Below, in pieces: positions 6,396-14,539 of a DNA stretch of 64,000 nt (the first letter of the stretch is position 1; every line of letters starts with the position of its first letter). The DNA is from a virus. The DNA lies in the IMG/VR virus record IMGVR_UViG_3300027749_000111, positions 1-64,000 of that record; one strand, 5' to 3'. Below the pieces are notes generated by a model, which did not search any database, had not been told where the DNA came from, and saw only the letters and a list, made by a program, of their open reading frames with translations. A program made the translations under genes and the position numbers.

Positions 6396-7778
6396 ATGAA
6401 TAAATTTAATAGCAAGACTCATAAACTATCAGCAGCGGATGACTCTACTGACCCTGTTCTTAAGAGTGTAATAGGGCAACCTATTGATAGTATAAGAACT
6501 ATACACAATGGCAGTAGTATGGGTATTGCTGGCTCAGCAATACATCCTGATACAGTTTCAGACAGAGTTGCTGGTCATATAGCTAGACTTTACCTTGGTG
6601 CAATTGACAATGATCCCAGCAAGGTTAGTCCTATTGCACAAGAGCTTGCTGGTATTAAAATTGAACCGATAAGAGAAGGCAACAGAGCAACAGAGGACAG
6701 CACTATAACAATAGATCCTAGGGCTAGTCGTCTTGTACGATCACGATCATTGCATGAATTTTCTCAAATACCATTAGAATACACATCAGAGGAAGAATCT
6801 GGAATTGGCGAAGGCCTTTATACCGGCATTAATCTTACAATGGACCATTTTTTTAGAGATCCTGAACTGCCAACTCATATTGAAAATGGAAAGACCTTTG
6901 CCGCTGGTCACATGGACTACCCAGGCTTTGGCGAAATGATTGTGTGGCCGCACACACAGCTTGGCCAGGTGCATAGTTGGGTGCATGATCTATTGCATAG
7001 ACACATAAGCAGTGGTCAATGCGATGAAGAACACATGCAAAGTTTGATAGCTGGACTTGGTGTTGTCAGCCAAGCAGCTGAACCCAAAGAAGAACTTGGC
7101 AAGGGCGGAAAGGCCCTTGGTTGGGAACCCTTTGATTTCGATTCACCAATACAACAATTAAAATACCCAGTGCCCCTTCATCATGCAGTTGAACAGGTGC
7201 TTGGCAATGTGCGTCGTTCACCTGGTATCAGATTGCGAAAAACTGGCAATCCCGATAGAGATGCGTACTACCAACATCTTTGGGATAGCATTCCAGATGT
7301 TCGCTTTGGCCTTGACCTTTCACCAATGACATTAAACGCTGCCAGCCAAACAAGTCGTAGTCTGTTGTTTGACCAACAGCACAAGATGCGAGTGATGGAT
7401 AGTAGACGTGATGATCACGATCCATTGCTTGCTAACATTGTTGGAGGTGTTTTGTTAAGAAAAAAGAGCATCACTGGCCTTGATCTTAGTGCTCTTGCTC
7501 CACGAACCGGCATAGCCGCTGGGAATCTTGATTGGGACACAGGTGGAGCTCAGGCAACTATGAAAGCGCTTGGAATTGCGCAACAAAGAAGGACACAGGG
7601 TGCAACCTATCCAGATGCGTTGGCTATTAGTGGTATGGAAAAAGCCACACCTGAGTTTTTAGCTCAGGTCAATCTGCTGAGTAATATTGGTCCTGGACAA
7701 GATATTTCTGGAATTCAATCGGATATAGATGAACTTAGAAAACGATACCGTGGTAATTATACACCAAAAGGTAAATAA
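6396..7778 (+). CDS. Large unrecognised protein with EPFDFDSP motif
   Basis: 460 residues, ATG 6396. It starts MNKFNSKTHKLSAADD; the FNSK stretch and the basic-hydrophobic segment recur at the starts of the proteins at 18305 and 22935. Mid-protein has a His-rich section (HMDYPGFGEMIVWPH...QVHSWVHDLLHRH, residues about 170-205) that might coordinate metal. It is followed by GWEPFDFDSPIQQ near residue 245, related to EPFDSDSA in the 2968 protein and AFDADSPIEMF in the 22935 protein. No enzymatic family recognised. The shared segments suggest a diverged phage-specific family. Confidence 0.75.
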   Translation: MNKFNSKTHKLSAADDSTDPVLKSVIGQPIDSIRTIHNGSSMGIAGSAIHPDTVSDRVAGHIARLYLGAIDNDPSKVSPIAQELAGIKIEPIREGNRATEDSTITIDPRASRLVRSRSLHEFSQIPLEYTSEEESGIGEGLYTGINLTMDHFFRDPELPTHIENGKTFAAGHMDYPGFGEMIVWPHTQLGQVHSWVHDLLHRHISSGQCDEEHMQSLIAGLGVVSQAAEPKEELGKGGKALGWEPFDFDSPIQQLKYPVPLHHAVEQVLGNVRRSPGIRLRKTGNPDRDAYYQHLWDSIPDVRFGLDLSPMTLNAASQTSRSLLFDQQHKMRVMDSRRDDHDPLLANIVGGVLLRKKSITGLDLSALAPRTGIAAGNLDWDTGGAQATMKALGIAQQRRTQGATYPDALAISGMEKATPEFLAQVNLLSNIGPGQDISGIQSDIDELRKRYRGNYTPKGK

Positions 7779-7803
7779 TAATAAGAATGTAACATTAAAG
7801 CAC

Positions 7804-7832
7804 TTGACACAGAAAAAAATCTCCTATATATT
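7804..7832 (+). promoter_or_regulatory. Sigma70-type promoter
   Basis: TTGACA at 7804-7809, 17-base spacer, TATATT at 7827-7832, an almost consensus housekeeping promoter in the 72-bp gap before the gene at 7851. It differs from the TGTAAT-type signals elsewhere in this window, which suggests a different expression time for the 7851-9236 cluster. Confidence 0.7.
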
Positions 7833-7850
7833 TAATATTTAAGGAATCCA

Positions 7851-8150
7851 ATGAAAAAAGGTTGTTCTTGTTTGGGTTGTATTGTTAAAAAACACTATCA
7901 ATCAGTCAAAAAACAAGATTATTCTACACAACAAAATGCATTTAAGGCAAATACTGACCAAAATGCTCTTGTTTGTTCACTAATTATTAGTGATACCAGT
8001 AAAGATGCTGGCGATAATACTGTATTTTCTCAGCAAATTACAATTTTTGAGTGCCATGATCTTGTAAAATTGCTCCTTGGCTCCTCAGCAACACTAAGTT
8101 ACAATGAAAATCACGATTTAACACTGAAAGTAAATAAAATACATGAATAA
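7851..8150 (+). CDS. Small protein with N-terminal Cys motif
   Basis: 99 residues, ATG 7851 behind AAGGAATCCA, first gene after the consensus promoter at 7804. It starts MKKGCSCLGCIVKKHYQSVKK, with three Cys within six residues followed by basic residues. This could bind metal or be a lipid or redox site. The remainder alternates short beta-like and polar segments and ends KVNKIHE. No family recognised. Confidence 0.65.
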   Translation: MKKGCSCLGCIVKKHYQSVKKQDYSTQQNAFKANTDQNALVCSLIISDTSKDAGDNTVFSQQITIFECHDLVKLLLGSSATLSYNENHDLTLKVNKIHE

Positions 8151-8292
8151 TATGCTTGATTTAACAAAAGCACATCTAACAAAGCCAAAATTTCGTTTAA
8201 AAGCAAGAAAAAAACGCAATCATGGAGATGATTACCTAAATTTAGAGTATAGAAACACAATTCCACACCCGAGCAAGCGATCTGATCGTTAA
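8143..8292 (+). CDS. Very small basic protein
   Basis: 49 residues, ATG 8143 overlapping the end of the previous gene and ending one base before the next ATG at 8294, so it fills the gap exactly. About a third of residues are Lys, Arg or His (KFRLKARKKRNHG), as expected for a nucleic-acid-binding peptide. There is no clear ribosome site, and translation would rely on coupling. Real but unassigned. Confidence 0.5.
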   Translation: MNNMLDLTKAHLTKPKFRLKARKKRNHGDDYLNLEYRNTIPHPSKRSDR

Positions 8293-8293
8293 T

Positions 8294-8515
8294 ATGTGGA
8301 TTTGGAGCTGGGTTCTTGCATTTATAGGTGCTGGTGGAATCTATGTTGTAGGAAAAAAGAAAACATATGGCTGGTATGTGCTAATGATCAGCGAAATGTT
8401 GTGGACCATTTACGCAGTGACAACACATCAGTACGGATTCTTGCTTGCAGTCACACTTTACAGCGCAGCATACATAAAATCTTACTTGCGATGGAAAGAA
8501 GATGACGATGACTGA
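8294..8515 (+). CDS. Small membrane protein
   Basis: 73 residues, ATG 8294. Three hydrophobic segments: WIWSWVLAFIGAGGIYVVG, GWYVLMISEMLWTIYAVT and YGFLLAVTLYSAAYI. A basic then acidic tail follows (SYLRWKEDDDD). The pattern resembles small PnuC-like or holin-like integral membrane proteins of phages, but is too short for a firm assignment. It overlaps the start of the papain-like gene by 14 bp, so the two are probably co-translated. Confidence 0.7.
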   Translation: MWIWSWVLAFIGAGGIYVVGKKKTYGWYVLMISEMLWTIYAVTTHQYGFLLAVTLYSAAYIKSYLRWKEDDDD

Positions 8516-9236
8516 TCGCATTGTAGGTAAATTAGGTAAGCTAGCACCAAAGAGGCCAGAGGGCTTGCGCATGCTTGCTTTCTATCAGAGCAACCCACTG
8601 CCAGTTGCTCCTGACAAAGTAAATGTACCAAGCGTTAGTGATTGGGGAATGTTAGCCAATGACAAATATGGTGATTGTACCTTTGCTGGTATTGTTCACG
8701 CTCGCATGGCCAATGCAGCTGCGCTTGAACTTACAGAGACCTTTCCCACTGATGAAGAAGTGGTTGCTGCCTATTTGGCATATACCAATGGTCAAGATTG
8801 TGGAGCAGTAGAAGCCGAACTTTTAAAGTACTGGCAAAACAATGATCTCTTTGGCAGCAAGCTGGCAGCATTTGCTCCAACTGATCATGCTGATTTTGAT
8901 GAATTAAAAAGTGTTATAGCAAGCTATGGATTGATCTATATTGGTGTAAGGCTTCCTGTAACCTTTCAACAACAATTTGTTTCAGGTCAACCTTGGGATC
9001 TTACTGGGACCCCAGCCGATCAACAGATTGAAGGTGGTCACTGCGTGATACTCGTTGGATACGATGCAGATCATGCATATTGCATTACATGGGGACGTGT
9101 TCAAGCTGTTACCTGGCAATGGTTGCGCAGTTATATGGAAGAAAGCTGGGCTCTTATAACCCCAGAGATTGTAACGCATGGTGAGTACGGGAAGATGCGT
9201 TTTGCTGAACTAATGACAGACTTGGAGAAATTATAA
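8502..9236 (+). CDS. Papain-like cysteine hydrolase family protein
   Basis: 244 residues from ATG 8502; a second in-frame ATG at 8508 has better spacing to GGAAAG. The core has GDCTFAG with Cys59 as candidate nucleophile and GGHCVILVGYD with His180 as candidate base. These are the Cys and His blocks of C39/papain-like folds. The third catalytic block, normally Asn before a Trp-Gly, reads CITWG, so Thr replaces Asn. It is therefore either an active variant or a non-enzymatic binder. No signal peptide. The overlap with a membrane protein gene suggests a paired envelope- or lysis-related role (inference). Confidence 0.7.
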   Translation: MTMTDRIVGKLGKLAPKRPEGLRMLAFYQSNPLPVAPDKVNVPSVSDWGMLANDKYGDCTFAGIVHARMANAAALELTETFPTDEEVVAAYLAYTNGQDCGAVEAELLKYWQNNDLFGSKLAAFAPTDHADFDELKSVIASYGLIYIGVRLPVTFQQQFVSGQPWDLTGTPADQQIEGGHCVILVGYDADHAYCITWGRVQAVTWQWLRSYMEESWALITPEIVTHGEYGKMRFAELMTDLEKL

Positions 9237-10144
9237 TGAGTTTACCAGATCGCAGTGAAGCATGGGAAGAAAGTTTAGATCCACGCTTGGGCAGTTGGTA
9301 CAATCCAGCAAGCTGGGGAATTACAAAGGACATTGGCAAAGACTTTAAGGACGTAGCCACTGGAAACTTTGGCCAACTTGGCAAGGATGTTGGAAAAACT
9401 ATTAGCGAAGGTGTTAAAGATATAAAAGGAATCAACAAGACTGTTGACAATGCTGCTAAATCAACATGGAATTTTGCTAAAGATCACGCAGGAGAAATTG
9501 CTTTGGGCGTTGGTATGGGTGCGCTAGCATTGACTGGTGTTGGTTTGATTGCTGATGCTGGTATTGGTGCAGGGCTTGCCGCTGATGTTGCAGCTACAAC
9601 AGTGGCCGAAACAGCAGGTGCAGGTGCAGCAGCAGCAGAAACAGCAGGCGCTGCAGCAGCAGCCGACACAGCAGGTGCAGCAGCAGCCGACACAGCAGCC
9701 ACAGCAGCAGAAGATACAGCAGCCAGTTCTAGTGGTAGAATACAACTATTAAAAGATAAAATAACAAACAGCGCTCCTGCGCAAAAAGTTAAAGATATAT
9801 ATGATACCAAAGCTGTGCAAACAGTTAAAAACGTAGCAACAAACCCAGCAGTAGATATTGCTGCAAGCACAGCGTATACGCAAAATAATATGCCAACCAT
9901 GCCAGAAATTCCAACTCCACCCGCTCCACCACCCGCTCCAACATCGTATGCAGCTGCCCCAGTTGATACGTCAAATAGTGCTACGGGACAAGCAGTAACT
10001 GGCCCGGCTTACACTGGTACTGGTGCTGCTCTTAACATTTCACAAGGTACAACTGGAGCAAAACAAGACAAGATTTTGGATCTTGTAGAACAATTTGGTT
10101 TGCATCCAAATGATATTAAAGCTAGTTTAACCAGTTGGCAATAA
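9236..10144 (+). CDS. Ala-rich protein with hydrophobic core segment
   Basis: 302 residues, start ATG overlapping the previous stop (TAATG). Residues 1-85 are polar and helical, with GKDV-type repeats. Residues about 88-120 (IALGVGMGALALTGVGLIAD) are hydrophobic and could insert in a membrane. An Ala/Thr/Glu low-complexity run encoded by GCAGCA-type repeats follows (DNA about 9617-9725). Pro-rich spacers (PPAPPPAPTS) lead to a short C-terminal helix (KILDLVEQFGLHPNDIKASL). The architecture suits a virion pilot or membrane-interacting protein, but no homologous family is recognised. Confidence 0.65.
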   Translation: MSLPDRSEAWEESLDPRLGSWYNPASWGITKDIGKDFKDVATGNFGQLGKDVGKTISEGVKDIKGINKTVDNAAKSTWNFAKDHAGEIALGVGMGALALTGVGLIADAGIGAGLAADVAATTVAETAGAGAAAAETAGAAAAADTAGAAAADTAATAAEDTAASSSGRIQLLKDKITNSAPAQKVKDIYDTKAVQTVKNVATNPAVDIAASTAYTQNNMPTMPEIPTPPAPPPAPTSYAAAPVDTSNSATGQAVTGPAYTGTGAALNISQGTTGAKQDKILDLVEQFGLHPNDIKASLTSWQ

Positions 10145-10173
10145 CTAAAAGTGTTCGTAGAACGCTCTAGTAA

Positions 10174-11082
10174 ATGATGAAACGCACAGCTGATACACCA
10201 AATGGAAATCATGGGATGGATGCCGACCTTGATACCATTGAAGAAGAAAACACGTTTGGCATACCAGGAACTAGTCGCATACCATCAAAACAATTGTTAG
10301 CTAGTATACGTAGACTTGCTGACATGGGCAATCAAGATGAAAACGCAACAGAAATAACAGCACCAACTGGAACTGGTAAGATCGATTTAAAAAAAGAACC
10401 ACCTGCTGTTAAAAATGAAGGGCTTGCTAGTGTTAGTCCAGGTTCATTATCAACACTGATTGGAGCAAGTAAAATGAGTTTACAACAAAGAATAGCATAT
10501 ATAATGGAAAATGGTCAACCATTTTGCAATCACTGCGAAAGCCACTACTTTCCTAAGTCTTTGGGCATTACTGCATGTACCGATTGTGGTTGCAAACGCC
10601 CTAATGTTGATCATGGCAGTCAAGATGGTAACTTTTCTCGTGTAGAAGGCGGAACAGTTGCTGATGAAGTTGGTGGAAAAGAAATTATCAAAGTGCAATC
10701 TGTTAGATTGGCAAGCACCGATGACTATGTTAAATTGTTTAACAGCAAGATCGCTACTGACAGCGATAACTACAATCGTGGCTACAATGATGCTATGAAT
10801 GGTCAGGAACTGGATGAGGACCTTGCTCTGCTCAGTGATGACTATTACAATGGCTATGAACAATATAAGTTTTTTAATAAAACGCCACAACAGAGTGTAA
10901 GACAAAATTTGTACGATATCAAGCCAAATAGCAATGGTATTCCACGCAGTTATGATCATCACCTAACTCCTGGTGAATTTGATCGTGGACCCATTCAATT
11001 GACAGATGGTCAAGGACGGGCTGCTGTAGCAAACAAATTGCCATTTCCAATTGACGTAATAGAAAAGTTCTTTGAGGTATAA
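10174..11082 (+). CDS. Zinc-ribbon protein with internal RLAS/KIAT motifs
   Basis: 302 residues, ATG 10174 (tandem ATGATG; no strong ribosome site). It begins MMKRTADTPNGNHG. A four-Cys zinc ribbon is visible near residues 117-140 (FCNHCESHYF ... CTDCGCKRP). After residue 180 come VRLASTDDYVKLFNSKIATD, holding two copies of the basic-hydrophobic-Ala motif. A Tyr/Gly/Asp-rich block follows (YNRGYNDAMNGQELDEDL and DDYYNGYEQY) that looks like a duplicated half-motif. Function unknown. It sits among tagged proteins. Confidence 0.7.
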   Translation: MMKRTADTPNGNHGMDADLDTIEEENTFGIPGTSRIPSKQLLASIRRLADMGNQDENATEITAPTGTGKIDLKKEPPAVKNEGLASVSPGSLSTLIGASKMSLQQRIAYIMENGQPFCNHCESHYFPKSLGITACTDCGCKRPNVDHGSQDGNFSRVEGGTVADEVGGKEIIKVQSVRLASTDDYVKLFNSKIATDSDNYNRGYNDAMNGQELDEDLALLSDDYYNGYEQYKFFNKTPQQSVRQNLYDIKPNSNGIPRSYDHHLTPGEFDRGPIQLTDGQGRAAVANKLPFPIDVIEKFFEV

Positions 11083-11086
11083 TACA

Positions 11087-11755
11087 ATGAATAATTGCCC
11101 AGTTTGTGATAGCGGTCGTTTGCTTACTAAAATTGGTAGTGCTGGTGAAGAAACCTTTTGTTTAAACTGTCGACGCATTGTTGTTAGTGCTTCACTGGGC
11201 TTTGTATTTACAGCTGCTGGCGATGATGGTGTCAAAGAGTGCAGTGGACCATCAGAAGACCCAAGGCCAGGATTCAAGGGCCCAGGGCCAAAGTCCAAGT
11301 GCCATTTGTATGAACCAGGCAATGAAGAGACCAAAAAAAGAGCTTATGAAAAGGCTAAGAATGCTGCTTGGGTCTCACAACACAAGAAAAAAGCATCTAC
11401 CATTGTAAATGCCACAATATTTAGCCTTGATCCTGCTGGTTCCAACCTTGTAGGGATTGATACTGCTACAGAAGCAAAGGCCGCTCCTGTCACATTGCGC
11501 AGCGTTGGAAGCAACCCAGTTGATACCGCTAGAAAGGGATTGCCACGTGCCGATAGCCCCGTTGCTGTAACAGCACCAAGTGGCATACAAAACTCAGGGC
11601 TTAGTGGCACAAGCCAGCTTGCTAGCAAAAGATTAGCAACATTAATACAAGAAGATATGACTAGAAACAATAAAGATATTTCACCAATTATGGGAAAACC
11701 AATGTGTACAAGTTGTGGAACAATACATGAAGGTGAATGTAAAACAGATCGTTAG
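11087..11755 (+). CDS. Two-zinc-ribbon protein
   Basis: 222 residues from ATG 11087; a TTG five codons upstream is in frame but less likely. The N-terminus MNNCPVCDSGRLL pairs with FCLNCRRIV to make a zinc ribbon. The C-terminus has MCTSCGTIHEGEC, a second Cys cluster. In between is a Lys/Ala helix (ETKKRAYEKAKNAAWVSQHK) and an RLAT motif near the end. Ribbons at both ends suggest nucleic-acid or protein docking. Its last codons contain a candidate promoter for the next gene. Confidence 0.7.
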   Translation: MNNCPVCDSGRLLTKIGSAGEETFCLNCRRIVVSASLGFVFTAAGDDGVKECSGPSEDPRPGFKGPGPKSKCHLYEPGNEETKKRAYEKAKNAAWVSQHKKKASTIVNATIFSLDPAGSNLVGIDTATEAKAAPVTLRSVGSNPVDTARKGLPRADSPVAVTAPSGIQNSGLSGTSQLASKRLATLIQEDMTRNNKDISPIMGKPMCTSCGTIHEGECKTDR

Positions 11756-11765
11756 TTGTATTAGT
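11738..11765 (+). promoter_or_regulatory. Putative phage promoter inside the preceding gene's 3' end
   Basis: TGTAAA at 11738-11743, 16 bases, ATTAGT at 11760-11765. The spacer is identical to the copies at 5036 and 25503, with one hexamer change on the left and two on the right. The ATG at 11791 is 53 bp downstream of the first hexamer, within the 53-61 bp range of the other sites. Confidence 0.45.
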
Positions 11766-11790
11766 AACTAGGAAATAGAAAGATTTCATT

Positions 11791-12501
11791 ATGTCATACG
11801 AAAACTTTGAAAACGAAATCAAGACTGCGGCAAATGACAGCACTTGGTTCAATGGTACGTCAGAAAGCATCCTTTTACGCCTTGACAGGCTTCAAGACCT
11901 TTTGGGCCGTGCACGGATGGCTGCTAGCACTCCTAACTTAAGCGATCGTGAACTAGAGCGCTACTCCAACACAATCACTCAGCTGTCAACTGAAAAAGAA
12001 CAATTGGAAAAGCTTGCAAGTGAATACGTTGACTTTGACGTTGAAGATTACCTTAATAGCCTTCCTGGCGGAACAATTGCTAGAGAATACCGTGTTAGCA
12101 GCGCTGGAACCAGTGATTTGGGTGAAGATGATGGTAGTTTTCTGTATAGAACAGCTTCCAAGATTCAAGAAGAATACGAAGACAATGACTGGATTAGTTT
12201 TGTAACTGCTGGTGCTGAGGTTTGGGTTGAAGACCAAAACCATCATTTGCTCAAGAGTCAACTTAATACTCGTGAAGCTGCTGTCTACTACGTAGAACAA
12301 AAGACACTACCAATCCTTGATGTTATCAAGCGTGCTGCTATCATTGATAACTTTGTAGATAATGCAGAAATATGCCGTCGTGCTAAAAACGATATTTCTA
12401 GCTTTCGCACTATGAAGAGTGCTAGTGCCAAGAAGCTGTCCAGCAACTTTGTTAAAGAAGCCCTGGACGACTCCTTTGGAGATAATATAAACTGGCTGTA
12501 A
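11791..12501 (+). CDS. Helical protein with tag-like motifs, upstream of Dps
   Basis: 236 residues, ATG 11791. It starts MSYENFENEIKTAANDS and contains a coiled-coil-prone region (residues about 25-80, LLRLDRLQDLLGRARMAAS and LSTEKEQLEKLASEY). FLYRTASKIQEEYED, a segment VTAGAEVWVEDQNHHLL and a C-terminal MKSASAKKLSSNF follow. The several K/R-x-A-S sites resemble the presumed protease motif of this phage. The stop is one base before the Dps start, so the two are cotranscribed and may act together. No family recognised. Confidence 0.7.
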   Translation: MSYENFENEIKTAANDSTWFNGTSESILLRLDRLQDLLGRARMAASTPNLSDRELERYSNTITQLSTEKEQLEKLASEYVDFDVEDYLNSLPGGTIAREYRVSSAGTSDLGEDDGSFLYRTASKIQEEYEDNDWISFVTAGAEVWVEDQNHHLLKSQLNTREAAVYYVEQKTLPILDVIKRAAIIDNFVDNAEICRRAKNDISSFRTMKSASAKKLSSNFVKEALDDSFGDNINWL

Positions 12502-12502
12502 T

Positions 12503-13015
12503 ATGAAAGACAGTTTGTTTGGTTTCCGACTTGTTGGAGCCGTAGAAGATGACACCAAGCAAGAGGTATCTGCTGATACCAGTCTTGTTGGTGTACTCAA
12601 AAAAATGCTTGCTGAAGCATATGTTCTTTACCACACTATCCATGGATTTCATTGGAATGTAACTGGTAGCGACTTCTATGAATATCACAAATTTTTTGAT
12701 GAAATAGTAGATGATATTTATGAGCATATTGATCCTATTGCAGAAAATATACGCAAACTTGGTAGCAATACACCATTTGTTATGAGCCAATTGGCTGATC
12801 TAAGTAGCATTGATGAAACTGATCTTGTCAGTAAGAACGCTTTAGAACTAACAAAAAAGTTTTATGATATGAATGAACAATATATTGATCATATCAAGGA
12901 TGCATTCAAAGTAGCTAACGATGCTAACGAACAAGGTGTTGCTAATTTTATTGCTGAGCGCATTGACATGCACCAAAAATGGTCATGGTTCTTAAAAGCA
13001 TCTCTGGAAAAGTAA
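12503..13015 (+). CDS. dps: Dps-family ferritin-like protein
   Basis: 170 residues, ATG 12503. Dps proteins form 12-subunit shells that oxidise iron with hydrogen peroxide at subunit interfaces, store it, and often coat DNA. The ferroxidase ligands are all visible in the family spacing: His50 (FHWN), His62, Asp66, Asp77 and Glu81. A helical C-terminal half ends with MHQKWSWFLKASLEK. Length fits the family. The N-terminus (about 25 residues) has some Lys but is not strongly basic, so DNA binding is uncertain. It might protect packaged or replicating phage DNA from oxidative damage (inference). Neighbours are of unknown function. Confidence 0.9.
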   Translation: MKDSLFGFRLVGAVEDDTKQEVSADTSLVGVLKKMLAEAYVLYHTIHGFHWNVTGSDFYEYHKFFDEIVDDIYEHIDPIAENIRKLGSNTPFVMSQLADLSSIDETDLVSKNALELTKKFYDMNEQYIDHIKDAFKVANDANEQGVANFIAERIDMHQKWSWFLKASLEK

Positions 13016-13257
13016 TGGACTCCACTTCAGATAACATTGCTAAAGTAGTAGCATTGCTTACCGCTATCACCACTGAACAAGAAGATATTGCTTATCAAAT
13101 GGTGTTAGAAATGGATCCTATTGAGTTGTTTAGTGCCCTTACTGGTGTACTATTGAGTGTTTTAAATAAATTATCTGAAGCTAGTGGTCAAACAGTAGAA
13201 TATTATTTGCAAGAATTAGGAAAACTCGCTGTACACATGAAACGCAATGACTACTAG
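13015..13257 (+). CDS. Small helical protein downstream of Dps
   Basis: 80 residues from ATG 13015, which overlaps the Dps stop (TAATG); a longer upstream reading would overlap Dps coding sequence and is rejected. The protein is acidic and helical, with a hydrophobic stretch (LFSALTGVLLSVLNKL) in the middle. It is too short and amphipathic for a confident membrane segment. It may be a Dps partner by coupling. Function unknown. Confidence 0.6.
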   Translation: MDSTSDNIAKVVALLTAITTEQEDIAYQMVLEMDPIELFSALTGVLLSVLNKLSEASGQTVEYYLQELGKLAVHMKRNDY

Positions 13258-13558
13258 AATTAAAATAGATGAATTGCCAGATGGTATTACTGTAAATGCT
13301 TATAGTAATAAAACAGTAAAGCTAGAATTCCAATCTGAGACTATAAACTCGAGTAAGTGCTCTAAATGTGATATAATATTTGAAAGCATTCTTGTCACTA
13401 ATAATGGTAGGCATGATGGCATTATAACAACAGCAAATAATAATACAGCTGTTTGGAAAAATTCTATGCCAAAGGATCGCACTCGTTGCATAAAGATGTT
13501 AGATGAAATTTTAATGACAAAGCTTGACAAACACAATGAAAGGCATAATAATGATTAA
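13247..13558 (+). CDS. Small protein with single Cys pair
   Basis: 103 residues, ATG 13247 overlapping the previous gene by 11 bp. It is beta-rich at first (MTTRIKIDELPDGITVNAYS), then has SSKCSKCDIIF, a lone Cys-x2-Cys. A helical, charged end follows (MLDEILMTKLDKHNERHNND). No family recognised. It is part of the Dps-containing run of overlapping genes. Confidence 0.6.
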   Translation: MTTRIKIDELPDGITVNAYSNKTVKLEFQSETINSSKCSKCDIIFESILVTNNGRHDGIITTANNNTAVWKNSMPKDRTRCIKMLDEILMTKLDKHNERHNND

Positions 13559-13694
13559 GTATAGTACAACACCAGGCAAAGATGCCAAGGCAATCACAAA
13601 TAGCCCAACTGCCCCCATCAAAACAAAGGGTGGAGGAGCTGAAGCAGCAGATGCCTTGGACGTTGATTCAGATGGTGAAAACGCAACAGATTAA
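13551..13694 (+). CDS. Very small polar protein
   Basis: 47 residues, ATG 13551 overlapping the preceding stop. MIKYSTTPGKDAKAITNS is followed by Lys/Gly and an acidic tail (DALDVDSDGENATD). It fills the gap between two larger genes and ends eight bases before the next start. Its DVDSDGEN could be a loose calcium-loop-like acidic stretch. Confidence is limited by size. Confidence 0.45.
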   Translation: MIKYSTTPGKDAKAITNSPTAPIKTKGGGAEAADALDVDSDGENATD

Positions 13695-13702
13695 GGATAA
13701 AA

Positions 13703-14536
13703 GTGTCAGAAGACCAGCCAGTAGTACACATTGTAATTCCTGATACTCAGGCTAAAGATGGTGTGCCAACCGAGCACCTAACTTGGATCGGTCAATACAT
13801 TGTTGATGAGTACCACAACAAGAACATCAAGATAATTCACCTTGGTGACCATGCAGACATGCCATCATTGTCAATGTATGACAAGGGCAAGAAAAGTATG
13901 GAAGGTCGTCGTGTTAAAGCAGACATTGAAGCTGCTAACGAGGCGTGGCGAATTCTTAACCAGCCTATATATGATTACAATGACAATCGTCGTAAAACAA
14001 AGCACAGTATTTGGAATCCAGAACGTCATATTCTCATTGGCAATCATGAAGACCGTATCAACCGTGCTACAGAAAATGATGCGCAGATTGATGGTTTGTT
14101 CTCTATAGAAGATCTTGATTACGAACGTACTGGTTGGAAAGTATCTGATTTTAAGCAAGTTTTGTGGCTTGATGGCGTGGCTTATAGTCATTACTTCTAT
14201 AACCCAATGAGTGGCGTGCCATATGGTGGCAATGCCGATAATAGACTCAAGACCATCGGCCACTCTTTTACAATGGGCCATCAACAAACATTGATGTATG
14301 GTCTGCGTTTTGTTGCTGGTAAAAGCCAACATGGTTTGATAGCTGGTGCATGCTATTTGCATGATGAAGAATACAAAGGCCCACAAGGCAATGCTCACTG
14401 GCGCGGCATCATTGTCAAGCATCAAGTGCATGATGGTAGTTATGATCCAATGTTTGTTAGTCTTGATTATTTGTGTCGACGCTATGAGAATATGAGTTTG
14501 GAGCGGTTTAAAAAGCTTAAGTATCCGCATATGTAG
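13703..14536 (+). CDS. Calcineurin-like metallophosphoesterase
   Basis: 277 residues from GTG 13703, behind AAGGATAAAA. Metal-binding blocks of the family are in order: IPDTQ near residue 14, HLGDHAD near residue 48, and GNHEDR near residue 115. A His-containing C-terminal part follows (SHYFY; GHSFTMGHQQ near residue 195). This predicts a two-metal phosphodiesterase or phosphatase. Phage members may process DNA ends, nucleotides or RNA; the substrate cannot be read here. It follows the Dps group and precedes two unassigned genes. Confidence 0.8.
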   Translation: MSEDQPVVHIVIPDTQAKDGVPTEHLTWIGQYIVDEYHNKNIKIIHLGDHADMPSLSMYDKGKKSMEGRRVKADIEAANEAWRILNQPIYDYNDNRRKTKHSIWNPERHILIGNHEDRINRATENDAQIDGLFSIEDLDYERTGWKVSDFKQVLWLDGVAYSHYFYNPMSGVPYGGNADNRLKTIGHSFTMGHQQTLMYGLRFVAGKSQHGLIAGACYLHDEEYKGPQGNAHWRGIIVKHQVHDGSYDPMFVSLDYLCRRYENMSLERFKKLKYPHM

Positions 14537-14539
14537 TAT

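Noticed and set aside
9484-9900. Ala-rich antisense frame opposite the 9236 gene
   Set aside because: Produced by GCA/TGC triplet repeats, which leave several frames open.
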